Shown piece by piece: positions 1-7,575 of a stretch of DNA of 9,794 bases. Source of the DNA: Actinomycetes bacterium (lineage in GTDB: Bacteria; Actinomycetota; Actinomycetes; Prado026); the NCBI GenBank assembly GCA_025455945.1, contig JALOLN010000070.1, forward strand, positions 1-9,794. The letters run 5' to 3'. The notes under the pieces were generated by a model, which saw nothing but the letters and a program-made list of their open reading frames with translations, did no database searches and was not told the origin of the DNA. The first letter of the stretch is position 1. Each line of letters opens with the position of its first letter. Position numbers and translations under genes: made by a program.

Positions 1-881
1 GCCGCGTCGTCGACGAGCAGCCCCCCGCCGGCGGCGACCACGGGCGCGGCATTGAGCCGCTGCTCGCCGTTGCCCACCGGCAGCGGCACGTAGGCGGCCG
101 GCAACCCGACCGCGGCCACCTCCGCGCAGGTCAGCGCACCGGCCCGGCACACCGCGAGGTCCGCGGCTGCGTAGGCGAGGTCCATCCGGTCGACGTAGGG
201 CAGCACGACGTAGGGCGGCTCGCCGGGCCGGCGCGGCACCGCGACGTCGTGGCCGGCCCCCGCCGCGTGCAGCACCTGCACCCCGGCCGCGAGCAGCGCC
301 GCGGCCGCGCGGTCGGCGTCGAGGCCGAAGGCCGCCCGGGCCGCGACCCGCTGCCCCGCGCGGTCCAGCGTCGTCACCTCGCGGCGCAGCGGGATGCCGA
401 GGTGCTGGGCGTGCGGCAGCGCGCTCCCGGGCGTGGCCGTGGCCACATAAGGGGTGAACCGGGCACCCAGCCGGTTGGCCAGCCCCGGGCGGGCGTTGGC
501 CTCGTGGACGACGAAGGGCAGCCGGCGGCGCCGGGCCGCCAGGTAGGCCGGCCCCGCGACGTACCCGCCGAAGCCGACGAGGACGTCGGCCCCGGTGCGG
601 GTGAGCACGTCCTCGGCGGCGGCGACCGCGGCACGCAGCCGGCCGGGCAGCCGGAGCAGGTCCCGCCCGGGCCGCCGCGGCACCGGCACCGCCGGGATGA
701 GCGCCAGGTCGTACCCACGGGCCGGCACCAGCCGGGTCTCCAGCCCGCGCTCGGTGCCGAGCGCCGTGACCTCGGTGTCGCGGTGGCGCCGGCGCAGCGC
801 GTCGGCGAGGGCGAGGGCGGGCTCGACGTGCCCGGCGGTGCCGCCCCCCGCGAGCACCACCCGGAGCGCGCGGTCGACCAC
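1..881 (-). CDS. murG: MurG, UDP-GlcNAc:lipid I N-acetylglucosaminyltransferase (3' end outside window; internal segment missing)
   Basis: MurG adds GlcNAc from UDP-GlcNAc to lipid I at the inner face of the membrane, making lipid II. 293 codons are visible; the C-terminus runs off the left edge. The N-terminal acceptor domain is complete: glycine loop GGGTAGH at residues 12-18, GFGGYV at 103-108, HEAN at 126-129. In the C-terminal donor domain, RAGALTCAE (246-254) and NGEQRLNA (271-278), the sugar-nucleotide contact regions, are present. Odd: the text passes straight from FGLDADR (ending at residue 191) to AAAALLAAGVQVLHAAG, so the first strand and GGSxGA loop of the donor domain, normally lying between, are absent with no frame change. 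The start is GTG at 881, three bases after the ftsW stop, with a GGAG at 892-895. Identity as murG is certain from motifs and position; whether this copy is functional is doubtful. Confidence 0.93.
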   Translation of the reverse strand, partial: MVDRALRVVLAGGGTAGHVEPALALADALRRRHRDTEVTALGTERGLETRLVPARGYDLALIPAVPVPRRPGRDLLRLPGRLRAAVAAAEDVLTRTGADVLVGFGGYVAGPAYLAARRRRLPFVVHEANARPGLANRLGARFTPYVATATPGSALPHAQHLGIPLRREVTTLDRAGQRVAARAAFGLDADRAAAALLAAGVQVLHAAGAGHDVAVPRRPGEPPYVVLPYVDRMDLAYAAADLAVCRAGALTCAEVAAVGLPAAYVPLPVGNGEQRLNAAPVVAAGGGLLVDDA

Positions 882-884
882 GGC

Positions 885-2144
885 TCACCCGCTCCGGCGT
901 CGGGAGAGCAGCCGCCGGACCGGCCCGTGGCCGCGAGCGGCCAGGGCGGCGGCCGCCCCCGGCTCCTGGCGGGCGAAGGCGACGAGCATGCCGAGCCCCA
1001 CCAGCGTGGGCAGCAGCGCCGAGCCTCCGTAGGACACCAGCGGCAGCGGGACGCCGGTCACCGGCAGCAGCCCGAGCACGGTCCCGATGTTGACCAGCGC
1101 CTGGACGGCCAGCCACGCGGTGGTCGCGCTGGCCGCGAGCCGCACGAATCGGTCCCGTGAGCGCAGCGAGATGCGGACTCCCGCGTACACCAGCAGCCCG
1201 AACAGCACGAGCACGGCGAGCGTCCCGATGAGCCCGAGCTCCTCGCCGATGACGGCGAAGATGAAGTCGGTGTGCGCCTCGGGCAGCCCGCCCCACTTCT
1301 CCCGGCCGGCCCCGAGGCCGAGGCCCCACCAGCCGCCGCTGCCGAGGGCGAACTTCGCGTGCGCGACCTGCCAGCCGGCACTGAGGTAGTCGGTCTCAGG
1401 GTGCAGCCAGACCTCGATCCGGCGCAGCCGGTACGGGGCGGCGACGGCGAGCAGCGCGACCATGGCCACCCCGGCGGCACCGAGGATGGCGAACAGCCGG
1501 GCCGGCGCGCCGACGACGAACAGCAGGGCGGCGACGATGGCGGTGAGGACGATCGCGGTGCCGAGGTCCCCGCCGAGCAGGACGAGCAGCAGCACCGTGC
1601 CGGAGACCGGCAGCAGCGGCACGAGGAGGTGCCGCCACTGGGTGAGCAGCCGGTGCTTGCGCACCAGCAGGTCGGCGCCCCAGACGACCAGGGCCAGCTT
1701 CGCCGCCTCGGACGGCTGCAGCCGGAACGGCCCGCCGAAGTCGATCCAGTTCTGGTTGCCGTTGACGCTCACCCCGATGCCGGGGACGAGGACGAGGAGC
1801 AGCAGCACCACCGCGCCGACGAGCAGCGGGATGGCCGCGGCGCGGAACGCCCGGACGGGCAGGCGGGAGACCCACCACATCAGCGGCAGCCCGATGAGCG
1901 CCCACATCAGCTGCTTCTGGAAGATCGATAGCGAGGAGCCGGACGCCGCGTAGGCCCGCACGCTGGAGGCCGACAGCACCATCACCAGGCCGAGCCCGAG
2001 CAGGAACGTCGTACACCCGATGACCAGGTGGTAGGAGGTCAGCGGCCGGTCGAGGATCCGTCCGCTCGGGCCCGAGTCGTCACCGGCCGGGGCGGCACCG
2101 CGGGCCGCACCACGTCGGACGGCGGGCTTGGTCGCGCTGCTCAC
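885..2144 (-). CDS. ftsW: FtsW, SEDS-family septal peptidoglycan glycosyltransferase
   Basis: FtsW is the SEDS polymerase that joins lipid II into septal glycan strands together with its partner transpeptidase FtsI. The protein is 419 residues, usual for the family, with about ten membrane segments (roughly 39-60, 77-93, 100-122, 146-160, 173-190, 194-212, 215-235, 297-320, 337-362, 370-392). The large outer loop at about 237-295 contains LPEAHTDF; its Asp (residue 293) aligns with the essential Asp297 of E. coli FtsW. The signature PLPLVSYGGSAL is at 366-377. The N-terminal ~35 residues and C-terminal ~28 residues are basic and cytoplasmic. The start is the GTG at 2144, which overlaps the murD stop as GTGA and has GAGGG five bases upstream. 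The frame stays open far upstream inside murD, but that extension is Arg/Gly-rich shadow without family similarity. FtsW rather than RodA follows from its place between murD and murG. Confidence 0.97.
   Translation of the reverse strand: MSSATKPAVRRGAARGAAPAGDDSGPSGRILDRPLTSYHLVIGCTTFLLGLGLVMVLSASSVRAYAASGSSLSIFQKQLMWALIGLPLMWWVSRLPVRAFRAAAIPLLVGAVVLLLLVLVPGIGVSVNGNQNWIDFGGPFRLQPSEAAKLALVVWGADLLVRKHRLLTQWRHLLVPLLPVSGTVLLLVLLGGDLGTAIVLTAIVAALLFVVGAPARLFAILGAAGVAMVALLAVAAPYRLRRIEVWLHPETDYLSAGWQVAHAKFALGSGGWWGLGLGAGREKWGGLPEAHTDFIFAVIGEELGLIGTLAVLVLFGLLVYAGVRISLRSRDRFVRLAASATTAWLAVQALVNIGTVLGLLPVTGVPLPLVSYGGSALLPTLVGLGMLVAFARQEPGAAAALAARGHGPVRRLLSRRRSG
892..895 (-). promoter_or_regulatory. Probable ribosome binding site for murG
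   Basis: GGAG on the coding strand, ten bases before the murG GTG at 881 and within the last codons of ftsW. It is a modest match with slightly long spacing; translation may depend partly on ribosomes finishing ftsW, whose stop is three bases from the murG start. Confidence 0.5.
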
Positions 2145-3559
2145 TGGTCCCTCAGCGCGCGCACCGCCGCCGCGAAGGCGTCCCCCCGGTGGCCGTAGTC
2201 CGTGAACAGGTCCATCGAGGCGCAGGCGGGGGCGAGCAGAACGGTGTCCCCGGGCTGGGCCGCCGCCGCAGCGGCCCGCACGACCTGCGCCATGACGCCA
2301 GTGTCCGTGCTGGCCACGTCCACGACGGGGACCTCGGGCGCGTGTCGCGCCAGGGCCTCGGCGATCAGCGCCCGGTCCCGGCCCAGCAGCACGACCGCCC
2401 GCAGCCGCCCGGCGGCGCCGCGCACCAGGTCGTCGAAGGTGGCCCCCTTGGCCAGGCCGCCCGCGACCCAGACCACCGGGTCGAAGGCCGCCAGCGACGC
2501 GGCCGCGGCGTGCGGGTTGGTCGCCTTCGAGTCGTCCACGTAGTGCACGCCGGCCACGTCCCCCACGGCGGCGATCCGGTGCGGGTCCGGCACGAACCCC
2601 CGCAGCCCCGCCCGCACCGCGTCCGCCGGGACGCCGTACGCCCGGGCCAGCGCGGCCGCCGCCAGCGCGTTCGCCACGTTGTGCGGCCCGGAGGGGCGCA
2701 CGTCGGCCACGGCCGCCAGCGGCACCGGGTCCGGGTCCGGCCCGAACGCCCGGTCGACCAGGTGGTCGTCCACCACACCGAGCTGACCCGGCGCCGGGGC
2801 GCCGAGGGTGACGCCGACGCGGGCGCAGCCCGGGGCGAGGGCCGCCGCGGCCAGCAACCGGCCGGTCTCGGGGTCGGCCAGGGTGTGCACCGCGGCCCGC
2901 TGCGTGCCGTCGTACACCCGGCCCTTGTCCGCCGCGTACGCCGCGAGCGAGCCGTGCCAGTCGACGTGGTCGGGTGCCACGTTGAGCAGGGCGGACGCCA
3001 GCGGCCGGACCGAGCGGGTGCGGTGCAGCTGGAAGCTCGACAGCTCCACGGCCACGACGTCGTAGGCGGGCTCGGCGCGCACCGCCGCGACGAGCGGGGT
3101 CCCGACGTTGCCGGCGGCGACGGCCCGGTGGCCGGCGGCGCCCAGCACGGCCACCAGCATCCGCACCGTGGTCGTCTTGCCGTTGGTGCCGGTGAGCGTC
3201 AGCCACGGCCCGGCCCCCTCCGGCCGCAGCCGCCAGGCCAGCTCCACCTCGCTCCAGACCGGCACGCCGCGCGCCTCGGCCGCGGCGAGGAGGGGGGCGT
3301 CAGGCCGCCACCCGGGGGAGGCGACGACCACGTCGACGCCATCGGGCAGCGCCGGGGCCACCGCAGCGGGACCGAGCCGGACCTGCGCGCCGAGCCGAGC
3401 CAGCGCGTCGGCCCGCTCGTCGAGGGAGCCGTCGTCGCGGGCGTCCACCGCCACGACCTGCGCACCCGCCTCCAGCAGGGCGGCCGCCGCGGCGGACCCG
3501 CTCACCCCGAGTCCGGCCACCCACACGAGCAGGCCGGGCCAGGACGGCTGCTCCGGCAC
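2141..3559 (-). CDS. murD: MurD, UDP-MurNAc-L-alanine:D-glutamate ligase
   Basis: MurD adds D-glutamate to UDP-MurNAc-L-Ala in the cytoplasm, using ATP. It has 472 residues with the three Mur ligase domains. The N-terminal UDP-binding Rossmann domain has GLGVSGSAAA near 17-26. The central ATPase domain has the P-loop TGTNGKTTT (123-131), ELSSFQL (172-178) and DHVDWHGS followed by the lysine at 212, which matches the carbamylated lysine of the family. The C-terminal domain carries DDSKATNPHA (342-351) and LAPACASMDLF (442-452), both typical of MurD. GPHNVANALAA (291-301) is the usual linker motif. The start is GTG at 3559, directly after the mraY TAG at 3560-3562, with a good GGAGGG nine bases upstream. 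Its end overlaps the ftsW start by four bases. All key residues are present and nothing looks degraded. Confidence 0.97.
   Translation of the reverse strand: MPEQPSWPGLLVWVAGLGVSGSAAAAALLEAGAQVVAVDARDDGSLDERADALARLGAQVRLGPAAVAPALPDGVDVVVASPGWRPDAPLLAAAEARGVPVWSEVELAWRLRPEGAGPWLTLTGTNGKTTTVRMLVAVLGAAGHRAVAAGNVGTPLVAAVRAEPAYDVVAVELSSFQLHRTRSVRPLASALLNVAPDHVDWHGSLAAYAADKGRVYDGTQRAAVHTLADPETGRLLAAAALAPGCARVGVTLGAPAPGQLGVVDDHLVDRAFGPDPDPVPLAAVADVRPSGPHNVANALAAAALARAYGVPADAVRAGLRGFVPDPHRIAAVGDVAGVHYVDDSKATNPHAAAASLAAFDPVVWVAGGLAKGATFDDLVRGAAGRLRAVVLLGRDRALIAEALARHAPEVPVVDVASTDTGVMAQVVRAAAAAAQPGDTVLLAPACASMDLFTDYGHRGDAFAAAVRALRDQ
2149..2153 (-). promoter_or_regulatory. Ribosome binding site for ftsW
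   Basis: GAGGG on the coding strand, four bases before the GTG start of ftsW at 2144 and within the last codons of murD. It supports this start over the long open extension of the same frame further upstream. Spacing is short, as at the mraY site. Confidence 0.65.
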
Positions 3560-4636
3560 CTAGACCAGCCCTCCGCTGACCCACTCGGCGTAGAAGACCC
3601 CGAGCCCCAGCCCGGCCGACAGGCCGGCGATGATCCAGAACCGGATGACGATGGTCACCTCGCCCCACCCCTTCATCTCGAAGTGGTGCTGCAGCGGGGC
3701 CATCAGGAAGACCCGTCGCCGGGTGAGCCGGAACGAGGCGACCTGGAGGATCACCGAGGCGGTGATGAGGACGAAGAGCCCGCCGAGCAGCACGAGCAGC
3801 AGCTCGGTCCGGGAGATCAGCGCCAGGCCGGCCATCGCCCCGCCCAGGGCCAGCGAGCCGGTGTCGCCCATGAAGATCTGCGCCGGGGAGGCGTTCCACC
3901 ACAGGAACCCGAAGCAGGCGCCGACCAGCCCCGCGGCGATCACCGCCAGGTCGAGCGGGTCGCGCACCTCGTAGCACTTGGGCAGCAGCCCGTCGGAGCA
4001 GGCGTGGGTGAACTGCCAGATGCTGATGACGACGTAGGAGCCGAACACGATCGCCGAGGCCCCCGTGGCCAGCCCGTCCAGCCCGTCGGTGAGGTTCACC
4101 CCGTTGGACGTCGCCGCCACCATGACGTAGACCCACAGGACGAACGCGGCCGTGGGCAGCACCCAGGGGGTGTCCCGGACGAAGGAGATCGCCCGCGAGG
4201 CCGGCGCGACGCCCCGGTCGTCGGCGAACTGCACGCTCAGCAGGGCGAACGCCACGGACACCACCGCCTGGCCGACGAGCTTGGTCCGCGCCCGCAGCCC
4301 CGTGCTGCGCTGCTTGAAGATCTTGATGTAGTCGTCGGCGAACCCCACGGCGGCCAGCCCGGTCATGAGGAACAGCACGAGCAGCCCGGATGCCGAGGGG
4401 CTGGTCACGCCGTACAGGTGGGCCAGGGCGTAGCCGAGCAGCGTGCCACCCACGATGGTCAGCCCGCCCATCGAGGGGGTCCCGCGCTTGGCCTCGTGGG
4501 CCGGGTACGTCGCGGCGTCGGTGTCGGTCCGGATGGCCTGCGCGTAGCCGTGCGCGCGCAGCAGCCGGATGAGCAGCGGGGTGCCGAAGAGGCCGACCAA
4601 GAGCCCCACGGCCGCCGAGACCAGGACGAGCCTCAC
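3560..4636 (-). CDS. mraY: MraY, phospho-MurNAc-pentapeptide transferase
   Basis: MraY transfers phospho-MurNAc-pentapeptide from UDP to undecaprenyl phosphate, forming lipid I in the cytoplasmic membrane. The protein has 358 residues and many hydrophobic segments, consistent with the ten-helix fold. Visible motifs: KRGTPSMGGL (50-59), GFADDYIK with the Asp pair at 101-102, NGVNLTDGLDGLA (178-190), and NASPAQIFMGDTGSLALGG (248-266) with the nucleophile/metal-site Asp at 258. The loop near the C-terminus reads PLQHHFEMKGW (314-324), where many species have HHH; this Gln is recorded as a finding. The start is GTG at 4636, overlapping the murF TGA as GTGA, preceded by a very strong GAGGAGGAGGA. 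The TAG stop abuts the murD start. It stands in its standard dcw place between murF and murD. Confidence 0.97.
   Translation of the reverse strand: MRLVLVSAAVGLLVGLFGTPLLIRLLRAHGYAQAIRTDTDAATYPAHEAKRGTPSMGGLTIVGGTLLGYALAHLYGVTSPSASGLLVLFLMTGLAAVGFADDYIKIFKQRSTGLRARTKLVGQAVVSVAFALLSVQFADDRGVAPASRAISFVRDTPWVLPTAAFVLWVYVMVAATSNGVNLTDGLDGLATGASAIVFGSYVVISIWQFTHACSDGLLPKCYEVRDPLDLAVIAAGLVGACFGFLWWNASPAQIFMGDTGSLALGGAMAGLALISRTELLLVLLGGLFVLITASVILQVASFRLTRRRVFLMAPLQHHFEMKGWGEVTIVIRFWIIAGLSAGLGLGVFYAEWVSGGLV
3569..3574 (-). promoter_or_regulatory. Ribosome binding site for murD
   Basis: GGAGGG on the coding strand, nine bases before the murD GTG at 3559 and within the last codons of mraY. It decides the murD start, which follows the mraY TAG with no spacer. 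Confidence 0.75.
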
Positions 4637-6018
4637 CGGTCCTCCTCCTCGAGCAGCGCCGTGGCGACCCGGTCCAGACCGGCGGCCCGGGACGCCTTGA
4701 CCAAGACGACGTCACCCGGCCGCAGCTGCGCGCGCAGCAGGGCGATGGCGGCCTCGGCGTCCGGCACGAAGACCGACTCCTCGCCCCACGACCCCTCGAG
4801 GCTGGCCCCGAGGTGCAGCGTCCGGGCACCCTGCCCGACCACCACCAGCCGGCTGACGTCCAGCCGCACCGCCAGGCGGCCCACGGCGTCGTGCTCGGCG
4901 ACGCTGTGCTCGCCCAGCTCGCGCATCTCACCGAGGACCGCCCAGCTGCGCCGGCCGGCGGCCAGCGCCACGAGGGCCTTGAGCGCGGCCCGCATCGACT
5001 CCGGGTTGGCGTTGTAGGCGTCGTTGATGACGGTGACGCCGTCCGCCCGGTCGACGACCTCCATCCGCCAGCGGCTGCGCGGCTCGGCCTCGGTGAGGGC
5101 CTCGGCGACGACGTCCACCGCGGCCCCCGCGTCGAGCGCCACCGCTGCGGCGGCCAGGGCGTTGGCGACGTGGTGCTCGCCCACCAGGCGCAGCGCGACG
5201 ACTCCCCGGCCGCCCGGCGTCACGATCTCGAACCGGGCCCGGCCGCGCTCGTCGACGGCGACGTCGACGGCCCGCACCTGCGCGCCCTCGCCCTCGCCGT
5301 AGGTGACCACCCGGGCCGCGGTGTGCGCCGCCATCGCCCGCACCAGCGGGTCGTCGGCGTTGAGCACGGCGACGCCCCCGGCCGGCAGCGCTTCGACGAG
5401 CTCCCGCTTGGCAGCGGCGATCGCCGCCCGCGAGCCGAACTCGCCCACGTGCGCGGAGCCGACGTTGAGCACGCAGCCCACGTCGGGTGCGGCGACCTCC
5501 GCGAGGTCACGGATGTGCCCGGCGCCACGGGCGCCCATCTCCAGGACCAGGTAGCGGGTCCGCTCGTCGGCGCTGAGCACGGTCAGCGGCAGCCCGATCT
5601 CGTTGTTGAACGACCCCGGCGGGGCCACGGTCGGGCCGAGCCGCTCCAGCACCTGGGCGAGCAGGTCCTTGGTGCTCGTCTTGCCCGAGGACCCGGTGAC
5701 GGCGACCACGTGCAGGCCGGTCAGCCGGCGCCGCACCGTCGCGGCGAGCCGGCCCAGGGCGGCGACCACGTCGTCCACGACGACCGCGGGCTGACCCACC
5801 GGCCGGGCCGCGAGCACCGCGGCCGCACCCGCGTGCACCGCCGCCGCGGCGAAGTCGTGCCCGTCGTGCTGCTCCCCGGGGAGGGCGGCGAACAGCCCGC
5901 CCGGCGGCACCGTGCGGGAGTCGACGCCGGCCGGACCGGAGACGACGGTGGCCGGGTCTCCGTCGTGGACGGCGCCACCGAGCACGGCGGCGATCTCGGC
6001 GAGGGTCAGCGGGATCAC
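4633..6018 (-). CDS. murF: MurF, UDP-MurNAc-tripeptide:D-alanyl-D-alanine ligase
   Basis: MurF adds the D-Ala-D-Ala dipeptide to the UDP-MurNAc-tripeptide, completing the pentapeptide precursor in the cytoplasm. With the start chosen here it has 461 residues. Motifs: N-terminal domain with GVDSRTVPPGGLFAAL (32-47), P-loop TGSSGKTSTKD (108-118), SFNNEIGLPLTVL (136-148), LEMGARGAGHI (159-169), and in the C-terminal domain INDAYNANPESMRAAL (331-346), all typical of MurF. Start: a GTG at 6033 would give five more residues, but the GTG at 6018 gives an N-terminus beginning (M)IPLTLAEIA, which is how MurF proteins usually begin, and makes the GTGA overlap with the murE stop seen at three other junctions. 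Neither has a strong Shine-Dalgarno, so translation is probably coupled to murE. The choice of 6018 is an inference. Confidence 0.95.
   Translation of the reverse strand: MIPLTLAEIAAVLGGAVHDGDPATVVSGPAGVDSRTVPPGGLFAALPGEQHDGHDFAAAAVHAGAAAVLAARPVGQPAVVVDDVVAALGRLAATVRRRLTGLHVVAVTGSSGKTSTKDLLAQVLERLGPTVAPPGSFNNEIGLPLTVLSADERTRYLVLEMGARGAGHIRDLAEVAAPDVGCVLNVGSAHVGEFGSRAAIAAAKRELVEALPAGGVAVLNADDPLVRAMAAHTAARVVTYGEGEGAQVRAVDVAVDERGRARFEIVTPGGRGVVALRLVGEHHVANALAAAAVALDAGAAVDVVAEALTEAEPRSRWRMEVVDRADGVTVINDAYNANPESMRAALKALVALAAGRRSWAVLGEMRELGEHSVAEHDAVGRLAVRLDVSRLVVVGQGARTLHLGASLEGSWGEESVFVPDAEAAIALLRAQLRPGDVVLVKASRAAGLDRVATALLEEEDR
4640..4650 (-). promoter_or_regulatory. Strong ribosome binding site for mraY
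   Basis: On the coding strand this reads GAGGAGGAGGA, ending three bases before the GTG start of mraY at 4636. It lies inside the last codons of murF (they encode the LEEED run at the MurF C-terminus). It is the best Shine-Dalgarno match in the window and supports GTG 4636 as the mraY start despite the overlap with the murF stop. Confidence 0.8.
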
Positions 6019-7559
6019 CGGGAACCGTCCCACGAGTGCGCCAGGGCCCGCCGCAGCTCGACCCGATCGTCGAACGCGCGCACCACGCCGGCCTGCTCCT
6101 GGCCCTGCTCGTGCCCCTTGCCCGCCACGACGACCGCGTCTCCGGGCCGGGCCCGGGCCACGGCCAGGGCGATCGCCACCGCCCGGTCCGGCTCGACGAC
6201 CACCCGGTCGGCGGCGTCGGGGGCGACCGCCCGGGCGCCCTCCAGCATGGCCTCGATGATCCGGGCGGGGTCCTCCGAGCGCGGGTTGTCGTTGGTGAGG
6301 ACGGCGACGTCGGCGCCCAGAACCGCCGCGGCGCCCATGAGCGGCCGCTTGAAGGGGTCGCGGTCCCCGCCGCAGCCGAGGACGACGACGACCCGGCCGG
6401 CGGTGACCGCCCGGACGGCGGCGAGCAGGGTCTCGACCGCCTCGGGGGTGTGGGCGTAGTCGACGAGGGCGAGGAACGGCTGCCCGGCATCGACCCGCTC
6501 CATCCGTCCGGGCACCCCCTCGACGGCGCCGACCCCGGCGACCGCCGCGGCCAGCGGCAGGCCGGCCGTGACGAGGGCCACGACGGCGCCGAGGGCGTTG
6601 GCCACGTTGAAGCCGCCGGCCAGCCGGACCCGGGCCGGCGCGCGCTCCCCCGCCGGCCCCTCGACGACGAACCGGGCCCCCTCGGCGTCCAGGTGCAGCC
6701 CGCTGGCCCGCCAGTCCGCGGGCCCGGCGGCCGCGGTGTACGTCGTCACCGGGACGGTCGCCTCGCCCGCGAGCCGGCGTCCCGAGGGCCCGTCGACGCA
6801 GACCACCGCGGTGCGCGACCGGGCGGGGGTGAACAGGGTCGCCTTGGCCCCGTAGTAGTCCTCGATGGTGGCGTGGAAGTCGAGGTGGTCCTGGCTGAGG
6901 TTGGTGAACACCGCGACGTCGAACACGGTGCCGTCGACCCGGCCGAGGGCGAGGGCGTGGCTGGACACCTCCATGGCGGCGGCGGTGCAGCCCCGCTCCA
7001 CCATGAGCGCGAGCAGCGCCTGGACGTCCGGGGCCTCCGGGGTGGTCCGCTCGCTGGGCAGCACCTCGCCGGCCACCCTCGTCTCCACCGTGCCGACCAG
7101 CCCGGTGCGGTGGCCGGCGGCCCGCAGCCCGGCCTCGAGGAGGAACGCCGTGGTCGTCTTGCCGTTCGTGCCGGTGACCCCGACGAGCAGCAGCCGCTCC
7201 GCGGGCCGCCCGTACACGAGCGCGGCGACCTCGCCGAGCCGGTCCCGCGGCAGGTCGACGACCAGCGCGGGCAGCCCCGCGGCCAGCGCCCGGGCGGCCC
7301 CGGCGGGGTCGGTGAGCACGGCGACCGCGCCGGCTGCGGCAGCTGCGGCGGCGAAGTCGGCACCGTGCGCCCGGCTGCCCGGCAGGGCGGCGTACAGGTC
7401 CCCCGGCCGGACGTCGCGGGAGTCCAGCGTCACCCCGGTCACCGTGGCGCCCGCCGGGGCGGCGTCCCTCGGCAGCCCGAGGGCCACGGCCACCTCCGCG
7501 AGCGGCCGGGGGGCCACCGTGGGGCGCGCAAGCCGCTCTCGGCCGCCTGGTTCGGACAC
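6015..7559 (-). CDS. murE: MurE, UDP-MurNAc-L-Ala-D-Glu:meso-diaminopimelate ligase
   Basis: MurE adds the third residue of the stem peptide using ATP. It has 514 residues. Visible motifs: VTLDSRDVRPGDLYAAL (43-59) in the N-terminal uridine-binding domain, P-loop TGTNGKTTT (129-137), TTPEAPDVQ (172-180), MEVSSHAL (196-203), TNLSQDHLDFH (219-229), and YYGAKATLF (235-243) with the lysine that is carbamylated in the family. The C-terminal domain has DYAHTPEA (367-374), GCGGDRD (395-401) and DNPR (424-427); DNPR marks enzymes that add meso-diaminopimelate rather than lysine, so the wall should be meso-DAP type. GKGHEQGQE is at 480-488. The start is GTG at 7559, 16 bases after the ftsI stop, without a clear Shine-Dalgarno; an in-frame GTG at residue 15 is a possible alternative. 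The N-terminal ~15 residues before PRPLAEVA are the least certain part. Confidence 0.96.
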   Translation of the reverse strand: MSEPGGRERLARPTVAPRPLAEVAVALGLPRDAAPAGATVTGVTLDSRDVRPGDLYAALPGSRAHGADFAAAAAAAGAVAVLTDPAGAARALAAGLPALVVDLPRDRLGEVAALVYGRPAERLLLVGVTGTNGKTTTAFLLEAGLRAAGHRTGLVGTVETRVAGEVLPSERTTPEAPDVQALLALMVERGCTAAAMEVSSHALALGRVDGTVFDVAVFTNLSQDHLDFHATIEDYYGAKATLFTPARSRTAVVCVDGPSGRRLAGEATVPVTTYTAAAGPADWRASGLHLDAEGARFVVEGPAGERAPARVRLAGGFNVANALGAVVALVTAGLPLAAAVAGVGAVEGVPGRMERVDAGQPFLALVDYAHTPEAVETLLAAVRAVTAGRVVVVLGCGGDRDPFKRPLMGAAAVLGADVAVLTNDNPRSEDPARIIEAMLEGARAVAPDAADRVVVEPDRAVAIALAVARARPGDAVVVAGKGHEQGQEQAGVVRAFDDRVELRRALAHSWDGSR

Positions 7560-7575
7560 GACGTGAGGCTACCGG

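Noticed and set aside
885..3206. A 773-codon minus-strand frame that could be read as FtsW with a 354-residue N-terminal extension
   Set aside because: The extension overlaps murD in another frame and is Arg/Gly-rich without family similarity. The GTG at 2144, with a Shine-Dalgarno and GTGA overlap, gives a normal 419-residue FtsW.
3300..4931. A 543-codon minus-strand frame across mraY and the ends of murF and murD
   Set aside because: It runs out of frame through three genes whose motifs are all intact in their own frames.
2189..5017. A 942-codon open frame on the plus strand, antisense to murD, mraY and part of murF
   Set aside because: Its product is Arg/Gly/His/Pro-rich low complexity with no recognisable domain, and it lies opposite three well-supported genes. 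Such long antisense frames are usual in very GC-rich coding DNA, where stop codons are rare.
4993..5080. Possible plus-strand gene or promoter, and other signals of an inserted or unknown system inside the cluster
   Set aside because: Each base here belongs to murF coding sequence with conserved motifs (DAYNANPES region). I saw no foreign composition, inverted repeats or attachment-like duplications anywhere in the window.
7560..7575. Possible promoter or regulatory site in the 16-base gap between ftsI and murE
   Set aside because: The gap is too short for a promoter of its own, holds no visible -10/-35 pair or hairpin, and the genes keep the standard dcw order.
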